A DNA stretch of 64,000 nt from JBCCSZ01 sp039821145 (lineage in GTDB: Bacteria; Bacteroidota; Bacteroidia; Chitinophagales; Saprospiraceae). The stretch spans positions 62,001 through 126,000 of the forward strand of contig JBCBOS010000007.1 of the NCBI GenBank assembly GCA_039821145.1, given 5' to 3'. How positions within the stretch are numbered: position 1 is the first letter of the stretch; each line of letters begins with the position of its first letter. The notes beneath the pieces were generated by a model, which was not told the origin of the DNA, did no database searches, and worked only from the letters and a program-made list of their open reading frames with translations. This document shows, piece after piece, positions 25,512 through 34,531 of this stretch. A program made the position numbers and the translations under genes.

Positions 25512-26087
25512 TTATTTTTTCGTGAATCTTTCTTCGTAGTACATGTACAATACCTTTTGGCCCTCTTGGGTCAAGCTGCTCTTGGTGGCATCCTCTGCTC
25601 CCTGAAACCAAGGGGCTCCCGAGGTGGAAAAGCTGAAGCCATTGCTGCCAGAGTAGTCGCTGTAGGCCTTGCGGATGATGTTGTCTCCATCGACCTCGAA
25701 GGCAAAAGTGACGGTGATGCCTTGCTCGGATACGGTGACGGTCAGCGTTTTGCCATTGACCTCGTAGTCGTAGGTTTCCACAAATCCATCCGGGTCTGTC
25801 AGCATGGCCTTGTTGTCGGCTTTGAACTCGATGGAGCCACCCATGTTGTCCAGATCGTCGCCAAAGGCGTCTTCTTGATCGGTGATTTCCTTGATTTCAG
25901 CACTGGTCAGTGCCACAGTGGCGCCATTTTCCAGCTTCCAGCCCTTGATTTCGCCTCTGTTTTGAATGGTGGCAAACTCAAAGATGTCCCCCTCCGCGAA
26001 GGTCACTGTGCTGCTTTCTTTGTTGCAACTACTCATCGCAATCAGGACAAAAGCGAAGAGACTAAGCGTCATTGATTTAATAGTCAT
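25512..26087 (-). CDS. Lipocalin-like lipoprotein of unknown function
   Basis: A 191-residue exported lipoprotein starting MTIKSMTLSLFAFVLIAMSSCNKES; the lipobox MSSC puts the modified Cys at ~21. The mature part is acidic and beta-rich, with short strands such as IKGWKLENGA, SIEFKADNKAML, TYDYEVNGKTLTVTV and ITVTFAFEVDGDNI. That pattern resembles the small lipocalin-like lipoproteins common in Bacteroidota, but I cannot name a Pfam family with certainty. The frame is open to 26135; the ATG at 26087 is chosen because the signal peptide begins there. It is followed by its own terminator and precedes nothing on its strand until the Rpn gene. Confidence 0.7.
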   Translation of the reverse strand: MTIKSMTLSLFAFVLIAMSSCNKESSTVTFAEGDIFEFATIQNRGEIKGWKLENGATVALTSAEIKEITDQEDAFGDDLDNMGGSIEFKADNKAMLTDPDGFVETYDYEVNGKTLTVTVSEQGITVTFAFEVDGDNIIRKAYSDYSGSNGFSFSTSGAPWFQGAEDATKSSLTQEGQKVLYMYYEERFTKK

Positions 26088-26211
26088 CTGTTGATTAGAT
26101 ATTTGTGTGAGAAAAATGATTGCATTCGCATCCACAAACCCACAGCCTTTGAAGGCAGATAAATGGCTGGTCAGTGGATTGAGTTAGGGGGAGTGAATTG
26201 AATCGGACCTG

Positions 26212-26253
26212 TACAAAAGAAAGAGGTCCGATATTGGTGTACCGAACCTCTTT
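26212..26253 (-). terminator. Intrinsic terminator of the alpha-2-macroglobulin gene
   Basis: On the minus strand AAAGAGGTTCGG, an 11-base loop and CGGACCTCTTT form a stem, followed by CTTTTGT. A second, overlapping pairing (ATCGGACCT with AGGTCCGAT) is possible. It lies about 45 bases after the stop at 26299. Confidence 0.65.
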
Positions 26254-26298
26254 CAAAAACCATGCACAACGGATGGATTTTACAATTTTTTACAGCTT

Positions 26299-29200
26299 TT
26301 ATGGGTCTACTTTCAAGCGGACGCCTTCCGAATGACTGCTGAACTCGGGTGCATACATGCTCTGGATGCTCGTAAGGCCATTGGAAAAGTCGCCATTGTG
26401 AACCACGCGCAAGGGATATTCAAACACATAGGTCCCTTTTGGCAAATAGCTGAAAAAGAAATTGGTGGACGCATCGCGGGTGCTTTCGTAATAGCCCAAG
26501 CCCTCTTGCCACTTGTAGCGACTCAACACATTGATGGGCTCCAGACCGCTGGCGCGCATGTCTTTCATGTGGACATACTCCATGTCTCTGTCCACCCGCA
26601 ATTCGATGCGAACTTTCAGCTTGTCTCCTACCTTGAGCGTTTGTCCCTCTTTGACGGGGTCCAGCACAGCCCCTCTGTCGGAGCGGCGTTCTACAAACAA
26701 CTCCTTTTTGAGCTGCAAAGGGGTTTCTTCAAAGCTCGTAATCTTGTCCAGCTGTTCGAAATACTGCCAATACATCGCTCCCCAAGCAATGGATTGATTA
26801 GGGTTGTCAACTTCAACGCGGGCCATATCTGTCGACACTTCCCTCCCACTCCAAGCTGTTTTGAAATAGCCCGTTCCGGCCTCTGCACTGCCCTGGGCCA
26901 TCTGGATGCGCTCCGCATACCCACTGGATGGTTCCCCAAGGCGAATGTCCACCTTTTGATCCTCCAACAGCCAATTGTCGCCCCTCTTGAGAAGCGCGTA
27001 CACGGCGGCCGCTGTTGCCTTGGTGGTCTTCCAATGGGTGGTCTGCTTTCTCTTGAGCAACCAAATCTTCAGCGACTCCACCATCTTGTCATCTTTTGCC
27101 ACTTCGTCAAACAACTCGATCATCAACGCATGGGTCTCAATTGGCAACTCGTGCCAGTAGTATCCTCTGCTGTACTTCCAGTAGGTGCCCATTTCTTCAT
27201 TGCTCAAGGCTCGTTCCCGGAAGGATGCCAACATCTTCTCTACCTGTTGCTGACGCCCGTACCGATGCAGGGCCAAGGCCAGCATGCCCTCGGAATAGAT
27301 GCCCTTGCCAAGCCAGTACTTTTCGGCCTGCCCAAGGTAGTAGTCCCGCGCTGCCTGCGTTTTGGCATCCATTGGCAGATCCTGAAAGAAAGACCTGCTG
27401 TAGAGGTAGTGAATCACCAGTCGATCCAAATGATCTTTCGACAAATCGACCTGGTTGCGCGCTGCGCGCTCCTGAAGCTTTTCATAGCGATCACTGACTT
27501 TTTCATCGATGAACCTCACTGCATTCCGAAGCATGCCCATGGCGCGCTCATCTTGTCGGATGGCCTGTACCCCCAACTGGTCCAAATGGCCCATGCCCTC
27601 GACCAAATACTGGCTGATGTACCAATTGGAACGCCCACCCGGAAACCAGGCAAACCCACCGTCGGCCGATTGTCGCTCCACCAACTGTCCGATGCTCTGC
27701 TCTGCTTCATAACTCATCCGGTTGAGGTCAAACAGCAATCCAATCCGCTTCTTTTGCTGGGCTTCGCTTTGCGCCTGCAATACCCAAGGCGTTTCTTCCA
27801 GCAAAGCCGATTTCAACTCCTGATTTTTGGACAAATTACTTTCCAAGGCAGGGGTGTTCTTCCACTGCTCAAATACCCGCTGAATCTTTGGATGGGCATT
27901 GGCAGCGCTGGCCGCCAGGCTGTTGGCGTAGTATCGACTGAATATCTGTTCTGTGCAATTGTAGGGGTATTCCATCAAATATGGCAGGGATTGCACTGCA
28001 TACCAAGCTGGATTGGAGGTGTATTCCAAGGTCAGGCGATGGTGTTGCAGGCTGTTGGAAGCCGCCGCTTCTTTCATGCGAGCAAATTCGAAGGTCTTTT
28101 TCTCTCCACCCTTCACTGGCAGAGGCATGGTCTCCGTCACCAGCATTCGATTGGTCAGGATGGGCAGGCTGCTTTCTTCTCCATCGGCATGGCGATCGGC
28201 CTGGGCCACAACCCGATGGGTCAAGGACAAAACTTTGCCCACCGGAATTTTCAATGTCCAGGACAGGCGGGCCGATTGTCCGGCCTTGGCCTCGAAGGGT
28301 AACTCCGCACGGGTATTTCCGAGCAGTTGGTCCACAGGCTGCATGCTCAAGGCATCAAACAGCTGCAACTTGGCCGTGCCTTTCAGGACATCCTCCGTGA
28401 GATTGCTCACCTTGGCGGTAAATTCCAGCTCATCCCCCTCCCGCATGAAACGCGGTGGATTGGGAACGACCATCAATTCCTTTTGGGTGACCACTTCATT
28501 GGTGGAGGTGCCCACTTCCAGATCTTTGGTATGAGCCAGGGTCAAAAACTTCCAGCGGGTCAGTGCCTCGTTCATGGTAAAACGCAAGATGACATTGCCC
28601 TGCTCATCCGTCATCAAGTCGGGGAAGAAGAAAACCGTTTCTTTGAGATTGGTCCGCACTTTCACAGGAGCTTCCGGTTCGGCCTCTTCAACCGGGGGTG
28701 GTGGTGGCACGGGGGAATTTTCGACAGGATCGGCTTCTTCATCTGCCGCCTCCTCCATCTCCACATCCGCATCGTGCTCAAATTTCATGTTTGAACGGCT
28801 TCTGCTCATCATCGGACTGGCCTCCCCGCTCATGACCCTTTGTCTGTAGCGGACCTGATCAAAGCCAAACCAATTGAGCATCCGGTAGCTTCTGGAAGGA
28901 GTGCTGTAGGACGGTTGCCAGTCATCGGCATAGATGGCAGATTGTTGCAGACTGACATTGTTGCCCGCCGACGGATAATCGGCCGAATAAATGGGATACA
29001 GATTCAACGACCAGCGATTGGCTGCAAACTGATCCAATGAAGCATCGTACAAAGCGGCCACCACTTCGGCTGCCACTGTTTCCTTTTTGGGTCCACTGAT
29101 TTTGATGCGCCACTCCTCCTTTTGGCCCGGCAACAATTTGTCCCGAAAGGTTTCATAGGTGATGGATAGCTCCTTGTTGGTCCAGGGGACTCTTACCCTT

Positions 29201-32200
29201 TGCTTGTGAACGAAGGCGCGGTTTTGCCAAAAGAAACTCAGAGAATAATGGAGATTGCCACGGTGTTTTTCCTGGATGGCCAGTTGTAGTTCCTGCAAGT
29301 CGTTGACCCTGAGCCACTCCTGGCGTTGGATCTTTCGTTGGTGATAGACTTCGTAGAGCACATACAATGGTTCAGAAGAATTGAAATAGATCTGGCAGTT
29401 CTCCCCCGGCTCGTAGGCTCGGTCTTGGCTGACGAAAAAGTCCAACTCGGGAACGTTCATCTCTTTCTCTTCCAAATCATACAAGTGAAAGTATCGAATC
29501 AATTCAATGGGTGTACCGTATTGATCCTCAGCCTGTATAGTGGCTTTGTAGTAAGCTGTAGGCCAGGTGGCTGGGTTGATTTCTATACTGCCATCGCCAT
29601 TGATGGAAAAAGCTTGATCGTATTGGGTGTCCTGGACGGGAAAATTCTGGAGAAGATGCTCTTCTTTGTACGGATCCAGCGGAAAGGCCGACACAAACGC
29701 CTCTTGGCTCATCAGGTATTGATCCGGAGCTGGCCACAGGCGTTTGCGATGCGGGCGCTCGGGTGCTTTGAGGCGTTCGATGCGCAAGCTCCCCTTGGCA
29801 ACAGCAGGCTCCCCACTCAGATTGAAGCTCTTGATATTCAGCTTTTTGAGACTGTCCCGATGAAGTCTTTCTCCAGGGTCAAAGCCCAAGTCCAAGGCGA
29901 TGTATCCCGCCCGCAGGGAGGTTTGATTGCTTTGGGTTTCCCCCGTAATGTCTGTTACATCGGCATGGACCTCAAAGAGAAATTCAGGCTTGGTATTTTT
30001 GTCAACAGTGGGATCAGCCCGCAACTCAAAGGTGACCTCAAAGCGGCCGTTTTCATCTGTTTTGGCCGTTCCGTTGATGATTTCCATTCTTCTGCCCCCA
30101 CTGGGATTGAAGCCTCTCCGGTACCACTGCCAAGGCAAATAGGGATAGCGGACCGTTCGGCTGACGTGGTATTGAACCATGGCGCCATCGACATTGCTGC
30201 CAGAGAAGGCTTTGGCCTGCCCCACCAAGGTCACTTGATCTCCCAGTCGATAACTTCCTGTCAGTTTTTCAAAAGTCAGTTCGAACTTGGGTCGTTTGTA
30301 CTCTTCTACACGGACGCTCTTTTGGTGTCCCGTCGACAGGGAGGACAAGGTCATGGCCCCCAACAACCCGCTAGATGGCAAGGTAAAGCTTCCCGAAACG
30401 GTCCCATAGGCATTGCTTTTCAGCTTGATCTTTTCTACCTCTTGCCAATTGGCGTCCCGCAAGACGATTCTTATTTCTTCATTGGGCAAAATCCGAGGCA
30501 TTTGGTCGGTCCCCATTTCCAGCAGCAGGGCCTTGAAATACAGGGTTTGCCCTGGTCGGTAAATCATTCGATCCGTGAAGAAATGGGTGACTTTTCTGCC
30601 CCCCTGTTGATTGATGCTGGGGTAGTTGGAAATTCGGTTGTCCAATGCCAGGCGATCTTCTTTGTAGTCAAATTCAACCCGCAAGTTGCGGCTTTGGACG
30701 CTGGATGTACTGATGATGCCCTTTGCATCGCTTGTCTTTGTCCCGAGGCGTCTCCATTGGCTCTGGCGGCTTCTGCGATCGTATTCTTGGGTAAAAAAGG
30801 TGGCTGTCACCCCTTGCAAGGGCTGGCCAGTGGTCCGATCTGTCAGGTACAACAGTTTGTTCTGTTGCTCATCCCGCCTTTGTAGATAGGCAATGTTGGA
30901 GACATGGAAGTTCAGATAGGCGACGGCCCCAGATTGGAAGCGAAATCCTTTGTTGTCAGAGACCAACAAGAGGTATTCGCCAACCCCTTGCGCCTCGACC
31001 TTGAATTCGACGCGGTGAATGCCAAAGTCCTCTGTCCCAGGCAGCTCTTCGGTCCAGCTTTCCAATGGTGTAAGACTGGTCAGATACTTCCGCAAGGCAT
31101 CGTACTTCATGCCAGTCAGCTTTAGCCTTTCTTTGCGGCTGATGGACACCAAGCGAAAATGAGCGGTCGATACATTGCGGTACTGAATGAGCGCCCGGAT
31201 GGGCTGTCCAGGAATGTTGACCAATTCTGTTTTGATCAACAAATCTTTGGACAGAATGTCTTTGAGGAGGGAGCGGCAACTTTTGGCTCCATAGGAATCT
31301 GGAAAGCGTTCGATGGCTTCCTGACAGAGTTCATGGGCTTTTGGGTAACCTGTATTTTTCTCACTCTGCTCTTGCAGTTCTTTTTGCTCATTGAGATCGA
31401 AATGGGCGCGCGCCAGTTTGGCGGTGATTTCGGCGAATGACGGATGGGCATTGTGTCGCTGACGCAATCCTTCCAAGGCCTCTTTGTAAAGGCGATCCTT
31501 GTCTTCAATGATGCTGTATTGCCAGACAAATTGGAGTCGCTTGAGGTCTGCATCAATGAAAGCAATGGGGTCATCATCGTCCTTGTGAAAGTTCATCAAG
31601 TCTTGCAACAAGCGCAGGCTGTTGTACTTAGAGGAAAAGGTATCAAGGGTGGACCATTGGATGGCCAAAAACTCTTCAGCCGATCCGATGGCTTTGGGCT
31701 CATCGATGTAAAACTTGTAGATGGGTTCTGTCAAAAAGGAGCGATCATTTATGAAAAAGTCCAATGCCCGATGGGCCAGAAAGTCGTACAAGCTGGGACG
31801 CAAAGCATCGTTGTCTTTTTTGCCAGTGGTAATGGCATCAAAGTCTGAAATGCTGATGTCTTGCAGGGCTTTGTCATCCACAGAGGTCCAGTAAAGGCTG
31901 TGAATTTTGTCCAAAAACTGGGAAGTGGTCCAAGTTTCCATGTCGTCGGAAGCAGCAGCAAGGGTTTGGGTTCGTTGAGAGAAGCGCCAGTAGTTTTGCA
32001 TCAAATATCCATCGTACAGCTCTGCGGCGATGGACTGCAGGAGTTGCTTTTGCGGAAAGTCGGCCGAGTCGATGAGGCCTTCCACATTGGCGATGGCCTT
32101 GCTGAGCCCTTTTTCTCCCAATTCCGTCTGGTATTTGGCTTGGTAGATCAGGCATTTGACCATTTGGGCATCCGCATTGTCGGCTTTGGCTCTTTGATAC

Positions 32201-32406
32201 AACTGATCGACTTTTGCCAAGGCAGATTTGGGCAGGCCCTCTTTTTCCAGCGAATCGATCACCTTCCATTCCGCCAGATAGGGATTGTTGTCAAATTGAA
32301 TGGGCATATCGGCTTGTTTATCGGTCGTTTGTTGCGTTTTGCATTGCACTGCTGTGAGCATGAACAGCAAGCCAAGCAAGTAAGCACATAAAGAAGTTTG
32401 TCGCAT
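26299..32406 (-). CDS. Alpha-2-macroglobulin family protein with CTEQ thioester
   Basis: A 2035-residue bacterial alpha-2-macroglobulin (A2M). A hydrophobic N-terminus with a Cys at ~22 (AVQC, an imperfect lipobox because Gln is unusual before Cys) suggests a lipoprotein. About 400 N-terminal helical residues precede the MG domains; MG2-like sequence appears near FFTDRMIYRPGQTLYFKALL (residues ~604-623). An acidic, proline-rich linker (PPPPP, ~1235) precedes the A2M region, and the thioester motif is YNCTEQIFSRYY with CTEQ at ~1484, followed by the helical toroid with SADGGFAWFPGG. Bacterial A2Ms are thought to trap foreign proteases in the periplasm; here no penicillin-binding protein 1c gene is next to it. 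Size is larger than E. coli YfhM (~1650). Confidence 0.9.
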   Translation of the reverse strand: MRQTSLCAYLLGLLFMLTAVQCKTQQTTDKQADMPIQFDNNPYLAEWKVIDSLEKEGLPKSALAKVDQLYQRAKADNADAQMVKCLIYQAKYQTELGEKGLSKAIANVEGLIDSADFPQKQLLQSIAAELYDGYLMQNYWRFSQRTQTLAAASDDMETWTTSQFLDKIHSLYWTSVDDKALQDISISDFDAITTGKKDNDALRPSLYDFLAHRALDFFINDRSFLTEPIYKFYIDEPKAIGSAEEFLAIQWSTLDTFSSKYNSLRLLQDLMNFHKDDDDPIAFIDADLKRLQFVWQYSIIEDKDRLYKEALEGLRQRHNAHPSFAEITAKLARAHFDLNEQKELQEQSEKNTGYPKAHELCQEAIERFPDSYGAKSCRSLLKDILSKDLLIKTELVNIPGQPIRALIQYRNVSTAHFRLVSISRKERLKLTGMKYDALRKYLTSLTPLESWTEELPGTEDFGIHRVEFKVEAQGVGEYLLLVSDNKGFRFQSGAVAYLNFHVSNIAYLQRRDEQQNKLLYLTDRTTGQPLQGVTATFFTQEYDRRSRQSQWRRLGTKTSDAKGIISTSSVQSRNLRVEFDYKEDRLALDNRISNYPSINQQGGRKVTHFFTDRMIYRPGQTLYFKALLLEMGTDQMPRILPNEEIRIVLRDANWQEVEKIKLKSNAYGTVSGSFTLPSSGLLGAMTLSSLSTGHQKSVRVEEYKRPKFELTFEKLTGSYRLGDQVTLVGQAKAFSGSNVDGAMVQYHVSRTVRYPYLPWQWYRRGFNPSGGRRMEIINGTAKTDENGRFEVTFELRADPTVDKNTKPEFLFEVHADVTDITGETQSNQTSLRAGYIALDLGFDPGERLHRDSLKKLNIKSFNLSGEPAVAKGSLRIERLKAPERPHRKRLWPAPDQYLMSQEAFVSAFPLDPYKEEHLLQNFPVQDTQYDQAFSINGDGSIEINPATWPTAYYKATIQAEDQYGTPIELIRYFHLYDLEEKEMNVPELDFFVSQDRAYEPGENCQIYFNSSEPLYVLYEVYHQRKIQRQEWLRVNDLQELQLAIQEKHRGNLHYSLSFFWQNRAFVHKQRVRVPWTNKELSITYETFRDKLLPGQKEEWRIKISGPKKETVAAEVVAALYDASLDQFAANRWSLNLYPIYSADYPSAGNNVSLQQSAIYADDWQPSYSTPSRSYRMLNWFGFDQVRYRQRVMSGEASPMMSRSRSNMKFEHDADVEMEEAADEEADPVENSPVPPPPPVEEAEPEAPVKVRTNLKETVFFFPDLMTDEQGNVILRFTMNEALTRWKFLTLAHTKDLEVGTSTNEVVTQKELMVVPNPPRFMREGDELEFTAKVSNLTEDVLKGTAKLQLFDALSMQPVDQLLGNTRAELPFEAKAGQSARLSWTLKIPVGKVLSLTHRVVAQADRHADGEESSLPILTNRMLVTETMPLPVKGGEKKTFEFARMKEAAASNSLQHHRLTLEYTSNPAWYAVQSLPYLMEYPYNCTEQIFSRYYANSLAASAANAHPKIQRVFEQWKNTPALESNLSKNQELKSALLEETPWVLQAQSEAQQKKRIGLLFDLNRMSYEAEQSIGQLVERQSADGGFAWFPGGRSNWYISQYLVEGMGHLDQLGVQAIRQDERAMGMLRNAVRFIDEKVSDRYEKLQERAARNQVDLSKDHLDRLVIHYLYSRSFFQDLPMDAKTQAARDYYLGQAEKYWLGKGIYSEGMLALALHRYGRQQQVEKMLASFRERALSNEEMGTYWKYSRGYYWHELPIETHALMIELFDEVAKDDKMVESLKIWLLKRKQTTHWKTTKATAAAVYALLKRGDNWLLEDQKVDIRLGEPSSGYAERIQMAQGSAEAGTGYFKTAWSGREVSTDMARVEVDNPNQSIAWGAMYWQYFEQLDKITSFEETPLQLKKELFVERRSDRGAVLDPVKEGQTLKVGDKLKVRIELRVDRDMEYVHMKDMRASGLEPINVLSRYKWQEGLGYYESTRDASTNFFFSYLPKGTYVFEYPLRVVHNGDFSNGLTSIQSMYAPEFSSHSEGVRLKVDP

Positions 32407-32429
32407 GTTGTCTTTTCTTTTCGTGGCAG

Positions 32430-32437
32430 TAAAGGTA
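32430..32437 (-). promoter_or_regulatory. -7-like box of the alpha-2-macroglobulin gene
   Basis: TACCTTTA on the minus strand, one mismatch from TAnnTTTG, ends 23 bases before the ATG at 32406. No fitting -33 element was identified. Confidence 0.35.
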
Positions 32438-32551
32438 CTGTCGGGTTTTCGGAATTTTCATTGGTGAGATGCGCTCAGATCTGTCATTTACACAATTTTC
32501 GAAATATTTTAACCAAAAATTAACGATTAATCTCTATATTCATCGCTGTGA

Positions 32552-32968
32552 ATGTCCCATGGAAGGTGTCCGATGCTATTTGTAGAATACACAACAACAG
32601 TAACAGAAGACTACAGAATGGTACAAAAAACAGCAACCTTCCAACGAAACTTGGACGATGCAGTCATGGAGTACAAGAAGATGGCTTGTCCCAATCCCGA
32701 CTGCAACGACCTCATCGAATCGAAAGAAAAAATTTATTCCTCCGGCAAGTCCGTTTTGGAATACGCTTGCCGCAATCCCTCTTGTGAGTACCACAAAAAG
32801 AGGAGAATCGTGCGTCGTGCTGCACTCCCTGTGGTGGGGCCAGCCTCCCCCTATCCTCCCCATGAAGAAGATGAAGAGTTGGACTTTTACGAGATTGCGC
32901 AAACGGCTCTCGGCATCCTGATGTTCAGCCTTGTGCTTGGGTTTGTCGGCTATTTGTTCTTCGGCTGA
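32552..32968 (+). CDS. Zinc-ribbon-like protein with C-terminal membrane helix
   Basis: Up to 138 residues; the start is uncertain, with in-frame ATGs at 32552, 32573 and 32618 (the last gives 116 residues beginning MVQKTATFQRNLDD). Two Cys pairs, ACPNPDCND and ACRNPSCEYH, are spaced like a four-Cys zinc ribbon. A basic patch (HKKRRIVRRA) follows, then an acidic linker (HEEDEELDFYE) and a C-terminal membrane helix (residues ~117-136 of the long form, LGILMFSLVLGFVGYLFFG). The protein would be a tail-anchored membrane protein with a cytosolic zinc domain. No known family. It is divergent from the macroglobulin gene and stands alone. A TATATTCA box at 32535-32542 is a two-mismatch promoter candidate. 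Confidence 0.6.
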   Translation: MSHGRCPMLFVEYTTTVTEDYRMVQKTATFQRNLDDAVMEYKKMACPNPDCNDLIESKEKIYSSGKSVLEYACRNPSCEYHKKRRIVRRAALPVVGPASPYPPHEEDEELDFYEIAQTALGILMFSLVLGFVGYLFFG

Positions 32969-33127
32969 GTCTCCATTTTACTCCTTTTTGTTCCCTCTCC
33001 TTTGTGCAATCACGCCTGCTTGTGTGCTTGCCTCTCCCAAAAGTGATTTTTTGGCATTTTTTTTATGCCCACAGTAGATAAACACTGTAATTGCTTGTCT
33101 TACAGATTAGGATGCTTTGCAATATGG

Positions 33128-33155
33128 TATATTTGCAAAGAGTAGGCTATATTTG
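33128..33155 (+). promoter_or_regulatory. Tandem -7 boxes before the TlpA-like gene
   Basis: TATATTTGCA occurs twice as a direct repeat, with -7 octamers at 33128-33135 and 33148-33155, exactly 20 bases apart. Either could drive the gene at 33219, giving leaders of about 60 or 80 bases. No good -33 element fits either one. Confidence 0.5.
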
Positions 33156-33218
33156 CAGCCTAATGAGAGATGAACAATGTCTTTCGACTTAATTCAAAAC
33201 ATTCAATCTCAAGTGAAC

Positions 33219-34439
33219 ATGAAAAAAGGACTTTTCTTTCGACTGATTGGCTTGCTGCTTCTCTGCGGTGGCCTTTTCCTGACAGCCTGTGGCGATTCGG
33301 CCCAAGGCAACAGTGCATCTACCGCAGATGGAACACAGACCAGTAGCCAAAGCCCTGCCCCTGCCACCAAGAGCAAAAGCAAAATGGAAGAAGGGCCTGC
33401 TGTGGTCAGCATCAACGGCACCTTCAGCGGAGGCGAAAATCTTCAGGCTTTCATCGACAAAATTGGCTTGAACAATACCAATGAAGTGCTCAAAGTTGTC
33501 GACATCGATGGCAGCGGTGCTTTTAGCATTGGCCTTGCCAATCAGCCAGATGCAGGGATTTACCGGGTCCGCATCGGAGCACAACGCATTCTGCTTCCAC
33601 TGACAGGCAAAGAATCCACCATCAATTTGAGCGGTAAATTGACAGACATCAACTCCTTCCAATTCAAAATGGATGGCGTAGAAGATGGTCAAGGATACAT
33701 CGATCTGATGAGAAAGTTCAGAAACAAAGAGATCAATGCCGCTGCTGCCTCACAATACGCCTCTTCCGTGGGCAATGAGATCGCAGGGCTGATCGTGTTG
33801 ATGAATACCAATGGCATTTCTGCCAAGTCTCTCGGTTCTCACAAGGCATTGGTGAAAAAGATACAAAGCAGCTTCCCTGGCAATCGAATGGCCAATGAAT
33901 ACTCTGCATTGGTGACCAGCACCGAAAAGAAGATCTTGCGGGAAAAAGCCAGCCAAGTCGTCGCCGTCGGCCAAAAGGCACCGGACATCAACCTGCCCAG
34001 TCCCACTGGCAAGAGCTACAAACTCTCTGATCTGAAAGGCAAAGTGGTATTGCTCGACTTCTGGGCCAGCTGGTGCGGACCTTGCCGCCGTGCCAACCCC
34101 CACGTGGTGGAAACCTACAAAAAGTACAAAGACAAGGGATTTACCGTGTACAGCGTATCCCTGGATGGACTCGACAGCCGCGCCCGCTCCCGCTATCCAG
34201 ATAAGCAAATGCTGCAAACGCAGACAGATCGCCAGAAGCAAAGGTGGGTCAAAGCCATCGAAAAAGATCAGCTCGCTTGGCCATACCACGTGTCAGATCT
34301 CAAAAAATGGGAATCCACCCCAGCAGCTGCCTACGGTGTGCGCTCCATCCCTCGCACCTTCTTGATCGACCGCCAAGGCAAAATCGCAGTCATCAATCCG
34401 CGAAACGACCTGGAAGCACAACTGAAAAAGCTTTTGTAA
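33219..34439 (+). CDS. TlpA-like thioredoxin-family lipoprotein
   Basis: A 406-residue lipoprotein with signal sequence MKKGLFFRLIGLLLLCGG and lipobox LTAC (Cys ~24), then a Ser/Thr/Ala/Pro linker. Residues ~55-145 are a beta-rich N-terminal domain like DUF4369, and ~265-406 are a TlpA/AhpC-type thioredoxin domain with VGQKAPDINLPSPTGK, DFWASWCGPCRRANPHVV (active Cys pair in WCGPC, ~285-289) and the cis-Pro in YGVRSIPRTFLID. Family members reduce disulfides or mature cytochromes in the periplasm. The frame opens at 33177, but the ATG at 33219 starts the signal peptide. A perfect 13-bp terminator follows, so it is transcribed alone, from one or both of the tandem boxes. Confidence 0.88.
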   Translation: MKKGLFFRLIGLLLLCGGLFLTACGDSAQGNSASTADGTQTSSQSPAPATKSKSKMEEGPAVVSINGTFSGGENLQAFIDKIGLNNTNEVLKVVDIDGSGAFSIGLANQPDAGIYRVRIGAQRILLPLTGKESTINLSGKLTDINSFQFKMDGVEDGQGYIDLMRKFRNKEINAAAASQYASSVGNEIAGLIVLMNTNGISAKSLGSHKALVKKIQSSFPGNRMANEYSALVTSTEKKILREKASQVVAVGQKAPDINLPSPTGKSYKLSDLKGKVVLLDFWASWCGPCRRANPHVVETYKKYKDKGFTVYSVSLDGLDSRARSRYPDKQMLQTQTDRQKQRWVKAIEKDQLAWPYHVSDLKKWESTPAAAYGVRSIPRTFLIDRQGKIAVINPRNDLEAQLKKLL

Positions 34440-34460
34440 AAGAGCTAGGACAAAGCAAAG

Positions 34461-34508
34461 AAATGAGGTATTTTGTGGCCAATCGGCTCGAAATACCTCA
34501 TTTTTTTT
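34461..34508 (+). terminator. Intrinsic terminator of the TlpA-like gene
   Basis: AAATGAGGTATTT (34461-34473) and AAATACCTCATTT pair perfectly over 13 bp, followed by a long T-run ending at 34508. It lies 22 bases after the stop and separates this gene from the next one. Confidence 0.85.
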
Positions 34509-34531
34509 GCCCAACAAAAGCATTCTCTTCT

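Noticed and set aside
26332..28302. 656-residue plus-strand frame inside the alpha-2-macroglobulin gene
   Set aside because: It is antisense to a gene with clear family motifs and encodes a His/Leu/Gln-rich sequence with no domain signs.
33056..33072. GGCAT-T8-ATGCC structure in the gap before the TlpA-like gene
   Set aside because: Only a five-bp stem around a T-loop, with no T-run after it; probably chance.
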